Below, one piece after another: positions 33,889-41,614 of a stretch of DNA of 64,000 bases. The notes beneath the pieces are model-generated. The model saw only the letters and a program-made list of their open reading frames with translations. It searched no databases and was not told the origin of the DNA. A program made the position numbers and the translations under genes. The stretch is from Roseovarius sp. MMSF_3350 (GTDB lineage: Bacteria; Pseudomonadota; Alphaproteobacteria; Rhodobacterales; Rhodobacteraceae): NCBI RefSeq assembly GCF_030733425.1, contig NZ_JASHIZ010000002.1, positions 62,001-126,000 on the forward strand. The letters run 5' to 3'. Position 1 is the first letter of the stretch, and the number at the start of each line of letters is the position of its first letter.

Positions 33889-35787
33889 TCAGGCGGCGTC
33901 CGCCTTGGTCTTTGCCTCAGCCCACTCCCAGGGGCGGGTAAATTCGCCAAGGCATTGGGAAATGGCCGCCTCGTCGACGTCTCCGGTTTTCGACAGGCGG
34001 GCCACCAATCCGCGCTTCTTGTCGTCGATCACCTCGGTCACCTCGGCCTTGAGGCCCGCCTCGGCCAGTGCGGCGTTGTAGACGCGGGTGATGGCGCGCT
34101 TGCGCAGGTCGGGCTTGAAGACCTTGCCCACCGCGGTCTTGGGCAGTTCGTCCAGAACCTCGACATATTTCGGAATGGCGGCACGTTCGTGGACGTGACG
34201 CTTGCAATGTTCCAGCAGAGCAGCGGAATCGACGGTGCCGCCCTCGACCAGTTCGACATAGGCGCAGGGCAGCTCGCCGGAATGCGCGTCTGGCTGGCCG
34301 ATGGCGCCTGCGCCGGCAACCTCGGCATGGGCCATCAGCGCCTCTTCGATATCGGCGGGGTCGATGTTGTGGCCGCCGCGAATTATCAGGTCCTTGGCGC
34401 GGCCGGTGATCCATAGATAACCGTCTGCGTCGATCCGGCCAAGGTCGCCGGTGCGAAGGTAGACCTCGTGATGGTAGAGGTCCTTGTTCTTGGCGGCCTC
34501 GGTATAGGTGTTGCCGGCGAAGACGCCGGGGTTGGCGATGCAGATCTCACCCACCTCGTCAGGGCCGCATTCGGCGCCGTCGGTCTTGTAGATCTTGACG
34601 TCGGTATAGGGCAGCGGGACGCCGACGCTGCCGACCTTCTTCTCGCCCGTGGGCGGGTTGCAAGAGACAAGGCAGGTGGCCTCGGTCAGCCCATAGCCTT
34701 CGATCACGGTCATTCCGGTGGCGGATTCGAACCGTTTGAAGAGTTCCAGCGGCATGGGGGCCGAGCCGGAGAAGGCGTTCTTCACCTTCGAGATGTCGGC
34801 GTTCACCTTGCGCTGCATCAGCGCTGCAGTGGCGGTGGGCACGGTGATGACAAAGGTCGTGCCCCAGCGCTCCAAAAGCTTCCAGAAGTTGTCGAACACG
34901 CCGTCGCCGCGATAGCCGGCGGGCGTGGGGAAGACCACGTGTGCGCCGGACTTGATCATCGCCATCAGGATCACGTGGCAGGCGAAGACGTGAAAGAGCG
35001 GCAGCGGGCACATGATGCTGTCATGCTCGTCAAAGAGCAGGCGATGGCCCAGCCAGCCGTTATAGACCATGCCGGAATACTTGTGCTGCGCGACCTTGGG
35101 CATGCCGGTGGTGCCGCCGGTGTGGAAATAGGCGGCGACGCGGTCGGCCTGCTTGTCCTCGAACGACAAAGTCTTGCCGTGCTTGCGCGCCTCGGCGTTG
35201 AAATTCTTGACGTCGGCGTGGTGGTTTTCCGGGTTCTTGGGCCGGATCAGCGGGACGATCCAGCTTTTGGGTGGCGTCAGATAGCTGAGGAGGTCGACCT
35301 CCAGCACCGTGTGCACACGGGGCGCGTTACGCACCGCCTCGGCCATTTTCTGGGCGACGTCGGTTTTCGGGAAGGACCGCAGGGTCACGACGACACGGGC
35401 GTCGGTCTCGCGCAGGATGGCACCGATCTGTTCGGGCTCCAGGAGAGGGTTGATCGGGTTGGCGATGCCCGCGACCATGGCGCCGATCGTGGCGATGGCA
35501 GTCTCAAGGCAGTTGGGCATGACGAGGGCGATCACGTCATTTTCCGAGATCTTCAGGCTGCGAAACAGGTTGGCGGCCTGGCAGACACGCCCATGGAACT
35601 CTGACCAAGTGAGGGTTTGCGCCTTGTCAGTCGGACCCGACAGAAGCTGGTAACTGACGGCCGGCCGATCTGGAAATGCCGTCGCGGTATCGGCCAGCAT
35701 CCGGTACACCGTCTTGGGCACATCGCGTGCCTCCCACGGCATTTCTTCCTGAATACCAATCACGTCCTGACGTGTGGAAAATGTCAT
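33889..35787 (-). CDS. AMP-forming acyl-CoA synthetase
   Basis: 632 residues. Adenylate-forming motifs: YFHTGGTTGMPKVAQHKY (P-loop like A3), GYGLTEATC (A5), YLRTGDLGRIDADGYLWITGR (A8), and the C-terminal catalytic Lys in PKTAVGKVFKPDLRKR. Substrate is probably a fatty or aryl acid; it resembles acyl-CoA synthetases used in degradation. GGGAGGAG precedes the ATG. It is divergent from the iron-binding protein gene. Confidence 0.88.
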   Translation of the reverse strand: MTFSTRQDVIGIQEEMPWEARDVPKTVYRMLADTATAFPDRPAVSYQLLSGPTDKAQTLTWSEFHGRVCQAANLFRSLKISENDVIALVMPNCLETAIATIGAMVAGIANPINPLLEPEQIGAILRETDARVVVTLRSFPKTDVAQKMAEAVRNAPRVHTVLEVDLLSYLTPPKSWIVPLIRPKNPENHHADVKNFNAEARKHGKTLSFEDKQADRVAAYFHTGGTTGMPKVAQHKYSGMVYNGWLGHRLLFDEHDSIMCPLPLFHVFACHVILMAMIKSGAHVVFPTPAGYRGDGVFDNFWKLLERWGTTFVITVPTATAALMQRKVNADISKVKNAFSGSAPMPLELFKRFESATGMTVIEGYGLTEATCLVSCNPPTGEKKVGSVGVPLPYTDVKIYKTDGAECGPDEVGEICIANPGVFAGNTYTEAAKNKDLYHHEVYLRTGDLGRIDADGYLWITGRAKDLIIRGGHNIDPADIEEALMAHAEVAGAGAIGQPDAHSGELPCAYVELVEGGTVDSAALLEHCKRHVHERAAIPKYVEVLDELPKTAVGKVFKPDLRKRAITRVYNAALAEAGLKAEVTEVIDDKKRGLVARLSKTGDVDEAAISQCLGEFTRPWEWAEAKTKADAA

Positions 35788-35805
35788 GTTGTCTCCTCCC
35801 GCGGC

Positions 35806-35986
35806 GCATCTGGTTGCGCCGTTTCTCCCATCCGGGCAGCATGATCACGAATTGCGGGACGTGCAAGTTTTACGCTGCGTTTGGTTGGCGCTTCGTCGCC
35901 GCGTAAAAAACATGTCTTGACTCTTTTTGTCGGAATATTCATCAATTGCCTACAAATTCACTCAGAAAAAGAAAGGCTGTTTCTCG
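35806..35986. promoter_or_regulatory. AT-rich divergent promoter region of the iron-binding protein gene
   Basis: About 180 bases between divergent genes. The half nearest the plus-strand gene is AT-rich and includes TTGACT at 35917-35922 as a possible -35 element. A ribosome site GAAAGG precedes the ATG at 35987. Iron control (RirA/Irr/Fur-type) is expected for the family, but I could not identify a convincing box. Confidence 0.35.
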
Positions 35987-37009
35987 ATGGCTTATCTGAC
36001 ATCCCGTTCACTCGTTGCCGCGCTGGCCCTGACAGGCGTGACAGCGCCCGCCCTCGCGCAGGAGGTCAACGTGTATTCCTCGCGCCACTACGACACCGAC
36101 GAAGCGCTCTATGACGCGTTCACCGAGGAGACCGGCATCACCGTGAACCGGATCGAGGCCGATGCCGACGAACTGATCGCGCGGCTGGAAGCGGAAGGCG
36201 AGAACAGCCCCGCCGACGTGCTGATCACCGTGGACGCGGGCCGCATGGCGCGCGCCGAGGAACTGGACTTGCTGGCGGCCTACGAATCGCAGACCATCGA
36301 AGACCGCATTCCCGATCACCTCGAGCATCCCGAGAACCTGTGGTACGGGATCGCGCAGCGCGCGCGGATCATCTATTACGACAAGGAAAAGGTGGAAAAC
36401 CCGCCGCAGACCTATGAAGAGCTGGCCGATCCCGCGTGGGAAGGCAAGATCTGCATCCGGTCCTCCTCGAACATTTACAACCAGTCGCTGATGGCCTCGA
36501 TCATCGAAACGCAGGGCGAGGAAGCGGCCAAGGAATGGGCGCAGGGCATCGTCAACAACATGGCGCGCGAGCCGCAAGGCGGCGACACCGACCAGCTGCG
36601 CGGCATCGTGTCGGGCGAGTGCGAAGTGGCGGTGGGCAACCACTATTACTTCGTGCGCGGTTTCGAATCCGACGTCGAGGGCCTGAGCGACGGCATCGAC
36701 AATATCGGCTGGGTCTGGCCTAACCAGGACGATCGCGGCACGCACGTGAACCTGTCCACGGCGGCGATGCTGAAGACAGCGCCGAACCCGGAAAACGCAT
36801 TGAAGCTGATGGAATTCTTCACCAGCGATACGGCGCAGACCAACCTTGCCACGGGCAACCACGAATACCCTGCAGTCGAGGACGCGCCGGGCACCCCCAC
36901 GACCGAGCGCCTGGGCGAGTTCAAGGCAGACGAAACCACGCCCACCGCGGCCTTCAGCCGAAACGCGGCCAAGGCGCAGGAACTGTTTAACGAAGTCGGC
37001 TGGGACTGA
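35987..37009 (+). CDS. Periplasmic Fe(III)-binding protein (FbpA/FutA family)
   Basis: 340 residues. Signal peptide (1-22, ending PALAQ) then EVNVYSSRHYDTDEALYDAF, which is diagnostic for FutA/FbpA-type ferric iron binding proteins. The adjacent tyrosines in GNHYYFVRG are the expected iron ligands, and WYGIAQRARIIYYDKEKV is also conserved. It would deliver ferric iron to an ABC importer, but no permease or ATPase gene adjoins it. The upstream ATG at 35927 is rejected because the signal peptide starts at 35987. Confidence 0.9.
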   Translation: MAYLTSRSLVAALALTGVTAPALAQEVNVYSSRHYDTDEALYDAFTEETGITVNRIEADADELIARLEAEGENSPADVLITVDAGRMARAEELDLLAAYESQTIEDRIPDHLEHPENLWYGIAQRARIIYYDKEKVENPPQTYEELADPAWEGKICIRSSSNIYNQSLMASIIETQGEEAAKEWAQGIVNNMAREPQGGDTDQLRGIVSGECEVAVGNHYYFVRGFESDVEGLSDGIDNIGWVWPNQDDRGTHVNLSTAAMLKTAPNPENALKLMEFFTSDTAQTNLATGNHEYPAVEDAPGTPTTERLGEFKADETTPTAAFSRNAAKAQELFNEVGWD

Positions 37010-37034
37010 TATTTTCGAGCAGTGTTGTTAAGGC

Positions 37035-37060
37035 GGCGTCCCCAAGAGGGGGCGCCGTTC
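37035..37060 (+). terminator. Terminator after the iron-binding protein gene
   Basis: GGCGTCCCC (37035-37043) pairs with GGGGGCGCC (37048-37056) around AAGA, followed by GTTCTGCTTT. It lies 26 bases after the stop codon. Confidence 0.65.
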
Positions 37061-37130
37061 TGCTTTGGCGGAACACTGGTTGATCGATACCAGCGGGGAG
37101 ACCTTCGCCAGATCCTTGCGTCGTCGCATC

Positions 37131-37155
37131 CTCGCCCGGGTCTGATCCGGGCGAG
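37131..37155. repeat. REP-like palindrome past leuA
   Basis: CTCGCCCGG and CCGGGCGAG flank a seven-base centre. It lies just beyond the leuA stop and may stabilise the end of the message; there is no T-run. It resembles the palindromes near 41.5 kb. Confidence 0.45.
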
Positions 37156-37164
37156 GCGCCTTGG

Positions 37165-38730
37165 TCAGCTGACGTCCTTGTAGCTGACTTCCTTTTCGTC
37201 CTCGCCAAGTTTCGCACGACGGGTCAACAGGCGGTTGAGGGCGTTGATGTAGGCCTTGGCACTGGCGACGACGGTGTCGGTATCGGCCGACTGGCCCGTG
37301 GCGATATTGCCGCCTTCCTCAAGCCGGACCGAGACCGTGGCCTGCGCGTCGGTGCCTTCGGTCACGGCGTGAACCTGATAGAGCGACAAGTGCGCGTCAT
37401 TGGGGTGCAACTCGCGCACGGCCTTGAAGGTGGCATCGACGGGGCCGTCGCCCTGTTGCGTCGCGGATTTCTCTTTGCCGTCGATGGACATGACCATCTC
37501 GGCCTCGGCCTGTCCCCCGGTGCCGCACACGACGCGCAGGGATTTCAGCACGAGGCGGTCGTTCTCGGCATCCTCACCGGCGGTGACCAGCGCGATCAGA
37601 TCTTCGTCGAACACCTCTTTCTTGCGGTCGGCCAGTTCCTTGAACCGGACAAAGACATCGCCAAGCTGGTTCTCGGCCAGGTCGATCCCGAGGTTCTTGA
37701 GCTTCGAGCGCAGGGCGGCGCGGCCGGAATGCTTGCCCATGACGATATTGGTCTCGGTCAGGCCCACATCCTCAGGTCGCATGATCTCGAACGTCTCGGC
37801 GTTCTTGAGCATGCCGTCCTGGTGGATGCCGGATTCGTGGGCAAAGGCGTTCTTGCCGACGATGGCCTTGTTGGGCTGGACCTGGAACCCCGACACGGTG
37901 GCGACCCGGCGCGACAGGTGCATGATCTTCGTGCTGTCGATGCGGGTGTGGTAAGGGATGATGTCGTTGCGGACCTTCATCGCCATCACCACTTCTTCCA
38001 GCGCGGTGTTGCCCGCGCGTTCGCCCAACCCGTTGATCGTGCACTCGATTTGGCGCGCGCCGCCCTCGACGGCGGCCAGCGAATTGGCCGTAGCCATCCC
38101 GAGATCGTTGTGGCAATGGGTTGCGAAAATCACCTCGTCTGCGCCCGGCACCTCGGCGATCAGGCGGCGGATCAGATCGGCGCTTTCGACGGGCGCGGTG
38201 TAGCCCACGGTATCGGGGATGTTGATCGTGGTGGCCCCGGCATTGATGGCGATCTCGACCACGCGGGCGAGGTAATCCCATTCCGTCCGCGTCGCATCCA
38301 TCGGGGACCATTGCACGTTGTCGCAGAGGTTGCGGGCGTGGGTGACCGTCTCGTGGATGCGCTCGGCCATTTCGTCCTTGTTGAGGTTCGGGATGGCGCG
38401 GTGCAGGGGCGAGGTGCCGATGAAAGTATGGATCCGGGGCTGGCTGGCGTGCCTCACCGCGTCCCAGCAGCGGTCGATATCCTTGAGGTTGGCGCGCGCG
38501 AGGCCGCAGATCACGCTGTTCTTCGCATTCTTGGCGATCTCTGAGACGGCCCTGAAGTCGCCCTCGGACGCGATGGGAAAGCCGGCCTCGATGATGTCGA
38601 CGCCCATCTCGTCCAGCAGGCCGGCGATCTCCAGCTTTTCGGCATGGGTCATGGTGGCGCCGGGGGATTGTTCGCCGTCGCGCAGGGTGGTGTCGAAGAT
38701 CACCACGCGGTTCTGTTCGGAGTTGGTCAT
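37165..38730 (-). CDS. leuA: 2-isopropylmalate synthase
   Basis: 521 residues. First committed enzyme of leucine synthesis: acetyl-CoA plus 2-ketoisovalerate to 2-isopropylmalate. [14 protein letters not shown] is the family signature with metal ligand Asp, and [39 protein letters not shown] gives the metal-binding HxH pattern. The C-terminal part (residues ~390-505) is the LeuA allosteric domain, so feedback inhibition by leucine is expected. The full length and the LeuA dimer domain argue against homocitrate or citramalate synthase. A leader peptide and structured RNA lie upstream. Confidence 0.94.
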   Translation of the reverse strand: MTNSEQNRVVIFDTTLRDGEQSPGATMTHAEKLEIAGLLDEMGVDIIEAGFPIASEGDFRAVSEIAKNAKNSVICGLARANLKDIDRCWDAVRHASQPRIHTFIGTSPLHRAIPNLNKDEMAERIHETVTHARNLCDNVQWSPMDATRTEWDYLARVVEIAINAGATTINIPDTVGYTAPVESADLIRRLIAEVPGADEVIFATHCHNDLGMATANSLAAVEGGARQIECTINGLGERAGNTALEEVVMAMKVRNDIIPYHTRIDSTKIMHLSRRVATVSGFQVQPNKAIVGKNAFAHESGIHQDGMLKNAETFEIMRPEDVGLTETNIVMGKHSGRAALRSKLKNLGIDLAENQLGDVFVRFKELADRKKEVFDEDLIALVTAGEDAENDRLVLKSLRVVCGTGGQAEAEMVMSIDGKEKSATQQGDGPVDATFKAVRELHPNDAHLSLYQVHAVTEGTDAQATVSVRLEEGGNIATGQSADTDTVVASAKAYINALNRLLTRRAKLGEDEKEVSYKDVS

Positions 38731-38750
38731 GTCATGTCTCGTGTGTTTTT

Positions 38751-38868
38751 CCTAAGCCTGTGTGGCGCGAAAGGCTACTCCTCTGAGCGGTCGCGCCGGA
38801 TCAGGGCACGCTCAGAGGCGGCTTAGGAGCAGACGCGCGGAAAGGCAAGCCGCCGGGGCGGGGCTTGC
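38751..38868 (-). promoter_or_regulatory. Attenuator-like structured leader of leuA
   Basis: Read in the leuA sense: hairpin 1:2 (GCAAGCC at 38868-38862 with GGCTTGC at 38851-38845) lies within the leader peptide coding region. Then an outer stem CCTAAGCC (38827-38820) with GGCTTAGG (38758-38751) encloses an inner stem CCTCTGAGCG (38818-38809) with CGCTCAGAGG (38789-38780). GGCTT of arm 2 can also pair with AAGCC of arm 3, so the pairings are mutually exclusive. GGCGCGA in the inner loop (38797-38791) is complementary to TCGCGCC (38770-38764) outside it. No T-run follows; the structure ends about 20 bases before the leuA ATG. Confidence 0.65.
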
Positions 38869-38898
38869 GGGGCCGAGGATATGGCGGCGCGTAGACAT
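38812..38898 (-). CDS. Candidate leucine leader peptide (LeuL-like)
   Basis: A 28-residue frame whose end reads CTG CTC CTA AGC CGC CTC TGA, i.e. Leu-Leu-Leu-Ser-Arg-Leu-stop, just before and into the attenuator stem. The run includes CTA, a codon rare in GC-rich genomes; E. coli leuL similarly uses CUA. The stop lies in the 5' arm of the inner stem. Ribosome stalling at the Leu run would cover arm 3. There is no strong ribosome site; an in-frame ATG 12 bases further upstream (38910) is an alternative start. It is 80 bases upstream of leuA on the same strand. Confidence 0.6.
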   Translation of the reverse strand: MSTRRHILGPASPAPAACLSARLLLSRL

Positions 38899-38996
38899 GA
38901 CGCAGAGCATAGGCACGATGAGCGACGTTGAAAACCCCCGATCTGACGGTGATTTGCGCCTTGAAGGGTCTCAGCCGCCCGCTAGCTCTTGGCGTC

Positions 38997-39662
38997 ATGA
39001 AAGATGCATTGGTGATAGGCGCTTCGGGCGGGATCGGATCCGCGCTGGTGTTGGAGTTGGAAAAGCGCGACGTGCGGGTGACCGGGCTGTCACGGTCTGG
39101 CGATAGTCTGGACGTGACGGACGAGGCATCTGTCGAAGCGCATCTGGGGGCGCTCGAGGAAGAGTTCGACCTCGTTTTTGTCGCCACAGGCGCTCTGGAA
39201 TTGGACGGGCGCGGGCCGGAGAAGTCATTGAAAGAATTGACCGCAGAGGCGATGGAGGCGCAGTTTCGGGTGAACTGCGTAGGCCCGGCGCTGGTGCTGA
39301 AGCATGCGGTAAGGCTATTGCCGCGCGACCGGGAATGCCGGTTTGCCGCATTGTCGGCGCGGGTGGGGTCGATCGGGGATAACGGCCTTGGCGGGTGGTA
39401 CAGCTATCGCACCGCCAAGGCGGCGGTGAACCAGATGATCCACGGTGGGGCGATCGAACTGGCGCGGACGCACAAGCAGTCGATCTGCGTGGCGTTGCAT
39501 CCCGGAACCGTTGAGACGGCGCTGACCGAGAAGTTCGCGGTGGGACATAATACGGTGACGCCCGAGGAGGCGGCGAAGAACCTTTTGGATGTGCTGGCGC
39601 GGCTAACGCCCGAGAATACAGGGCAATTCTATGACTGGGCCGGGGAGGCGGTGCCGTGGTGA
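38997..39662 (+). CDS. Short-chain dehydrogenase/reductase (C-factor-like)
   Basis: 221 residues. Starts VIGASGGIGSALVLELEKR, the NAD(P)-binding Gly motif, and carries the catalytic YxxxK in WYSYRTAKAAVNQM, with an upstream Ser in LSARVGSIGDN. The substrate is not predictable. It resembles CsgA/C-factor-like SDRs often found beside photolyase genes. The ATG at 38997 directly precedes the cofactor fold; the longer in-frame start at 38928 is rejected. Its stop overlaps the photolyase start, so both are co-translated. Confidence 0.85.
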   Translation: MKDALVIGASGGIGSALVLELEKRDVRVTGLSRSGDSLDVTDEASVEAHLGALEEEFDLVFVATGALELDGRGPEKSLKELTAEAMEAQFRVNCVGPALVLKHAVRLLPRDRECRFAALSARVGSIGDNGLGGWYSYRTAKAAVNQMIHGGAIELARTHKQSICVALHPGTVETALTEKFAVGHNTVTPEEAAKNLLDVLARLTPENTGQFYDWAGEAVPW

Positions 39663-41185
39663 AGCGGCTGATCCTGGTGCTGGGGGACCAGCTGAGCCAG
39701 AGGCTGTCGGCGCTGCGCGAGGCGGACAAGGAGAGCGACCTCGTGGTCATGGCGGAGGTCGCGGACGAGGCCAGCTACGTCGGGCATCACCCTAAGAAGA
39801 TCGCGCTGATCTTCTCGGCCATGCGCCATTTTGCCGAGGAACTTCAGGAGGATGGCTGGCACGTTGCCTATGCACGGCTGGGCCAAGAAGGCACGTCGAA
39901 GTCCATCGTCGGCGAGTTGATGCGGCGCGGGCAAGAGCATGACACGACCGAGGTGATCGCCACCCAGCCGGGGGAGTGGCGGCTGGTCGAGGCGCTGCAG
40001 AATGCGCCGTTGAAGGTCACGGTGCTGCCGGACGACCGTTTCGTGGCCTCGCTGGGCGAATTCAATTCTTGGGCTGAGGGCCGCAAGTCTTTGAGGATGG
40101 AGTATTTTTATCGCGAAATGCGCCGAAAGACGGGGCTGATGATGGAAGGGGATGAGCCGGCAGGAGAGAAATGGAATTACGACCACGAGAACCGCAAGCC
40201 GGCCTCGGGGGACATGCTGCGCTCGAAGCCTATGGCGTTTACGCCGGACGAGGTCACCGAGGAGGTGCTCGATCTGGTCGAGGAGAAATTCGGCAGCAAT
40301 TTCGGTGTATTGCGCCCTTTTACTTATGCAGTGACCCGCAGCCAGGCGCTGCGGGCGCTGGACCATTTCGCCAAGAACCTGCTGGACTGTTTCGGCGATT
40401 ACCAGGACGCGATGCTGCAGGACGACCGGTTCCTGCACCATTCGCTGTTATCTCAGTATTTGAACATCGGATTGCTGGATCCTGTGGAAATCTGCACCCG
40501 TGTGGAAGAGGAATGGAAAGCCGGGAATGTGCCGATCAACGCCGCGGAGGGGTTCATCCGGCAGATCATCGGATGGCGGGAATACGTGCGGGGGATCTAT
40601 TTTCGGGAGGGTCCGGACTATGTGACGCGCAATGCGTTGGGGCATTCGAGGGACTTGCCGTGGATGTATTGGGGGGGCGAGACGCATATGAACTGTGTCG
40701 GCCATGCCGTTGATCAGACACGGGAATCGGCCTATGCGCATCACATTCAAAGGCTGATGGTGACAGGCAATTTTGCCTTGTTGGCAGGGGTGGACCCGTA
40801 CCAGGTGCATGAATGGTACCTGGCGGTTTACCATGATGCCTATGAATGGGTGGAGGCGCCGAACACGATCGGGATGAGCCAGTTCGCGGATGACGGCATC
40901 ATCGCGTCGAAGCCTTATGTCAGTTCGGGCAATTACATCGACAAGATGTCGGATTATTGCGGATCCTGTGCCTATTCGGTGAAGGAAAGGACGGGCGAAA
41001 AAGCGTGTCCTTTCAACCTGTTGTATTGGGACTTTCTTGTGCGCCACCGGGAGAAGTTCGCCAGCAATCCGCGGATGGCGCAGATGTATGCCACCTGGGA
41101 CCGGATGAAGGATGACCGCAAGGAGGCTGTCCTGAAGGGGGCGAAACGGATCCTGGACCGGCTGGATGCGGGCGAGGTGGTGTGA
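39656..41185 (+). CDS. FeS-BCP-type (prokaryotic 6-4) photolyase/cryptochrome
   Basis: 509 residues with a GTG start (GTG GTG, either codon). LILVLGDQLS is the N-terminal photolyase fold of the DUF/FeS-BCP group. The four cysteines of the 4Fe-4S cluster are visible in HMNCVGHAVDQT and SDYCGSCAYSVKERTGEKACPFN. QIIGWREYVRG is the conserved FAD-pocket segment. Related proteins (Agrobacterium PhrB, Rhodobacter CryB) repair 6-4 photoproducts or act as blue-light regulators. Overlap with the SDR gene indicates an operon. Confidence 0.92.
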   Translation: MVKRLILVLGDQLSQRLSALREADKESDLVVMAEVADEASYVGHHPKKIALIFSAMRHFAEELQEDGWHVAYARLGQEGTSKSIVGELMRRGQEHDTTEVIATQPGEWRLVEALQNAPLKVTVLPDDRFVASLGEFNSWAEGRKSLRMEYFYREMRRKTGLMMEGDEPAGEKWNYDHENRKPASGDMLRSKPMAFTPDEVTEEVLDLVEEKFGSNFGVLRPFTYAVTRSQALRALDHFAKNLLDCFGDYQDAMLQDDRFLHHSLLSQYLNIGLLDPVEICTRVEEEWKAGNVPINAAEGFIRQIIGWREYVRGIYFREGPDYVTRNALGHSRDLPWMYWGGETHMNCVGHAVDQTRESAYAHHIQRLMVTGNFALLAGVDPYQVHEWYLAVYHDAYEWVEAPNTIGMSQFADDGIIASKPYVSSGNYIDKMSDYCGSCAYSVKERTGEKACPFNLLYWDFLVRHREKFASNPRMAQMYATWDRMKDDRKEAVLKGAKRILDRLDAGEVV

Positions 41186-41614
41186 GGGGGCGAATCACGG
41201 GTTAACGGGGCGGAGTTCCGGGCGAACCGGACGTCGGTATTGCGTCGGTATTCGGGTGGTATGGCGACGGTGCGTATTTCCGCGATTTGGCGGGTTAACG
41301 GGGCGCGCGGTGTTTGTGGTTTGTTAACCGGGTGACGCGTGGGTTTTCACCCACCCTACGCCGGCGCTTGACCTTTGATCGGGATATGGACGGGAACCGG
41401 GGCGGGGGAAACGGCGCGTGGGTTCGCGTGCCGGTATCCCGGGGGTACAGCGGCGGTGCGAGCCTTGTGGTTTGGTGGGTTAACGGGGCGTGCGGAGTTT
41501 GCGGTTTATTAGTCGGGGGACATCGCGGCATCCCGGGCTTGAGCCGGGATCACTTGGGGCTGTGTCGCGCGCGGCGTGGAGGTCCCGGATCAAGTCCGGG
41601 ACGGGCGCGCGGGG
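41186..41614. repeat. Repeat-rich intergenic patch
   Basis: Over 420 bases without a gene. GGGTTAACGGGGCG occurs three times (41199-41212, 41292-41305, 41477-41490), and the last two copies extend to about 31 bases with four differences. Also present are GTGGGTTTTCACCCACCC near 41339 and two palindromes, ATCCCGG...CCGGGAT (41530-41550) and GTCCCGGA...TCCGGGAC (41582-41602). These look like REP-type elements; no promoter could be picked. Confidence 0.6.

Noticed and set aside
38751-38827. The nested stem as a simple terminator of a plus-strand transcript
   Set aside because: No plus-strand gene ends nearby and no T-run follows on either strand.
39656-41185. DASH cryptochrome or class I CPD photolyase
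   Set aside because: Four clustered cysteines and the N-terminal pattern place it in the FeS-BCP group.
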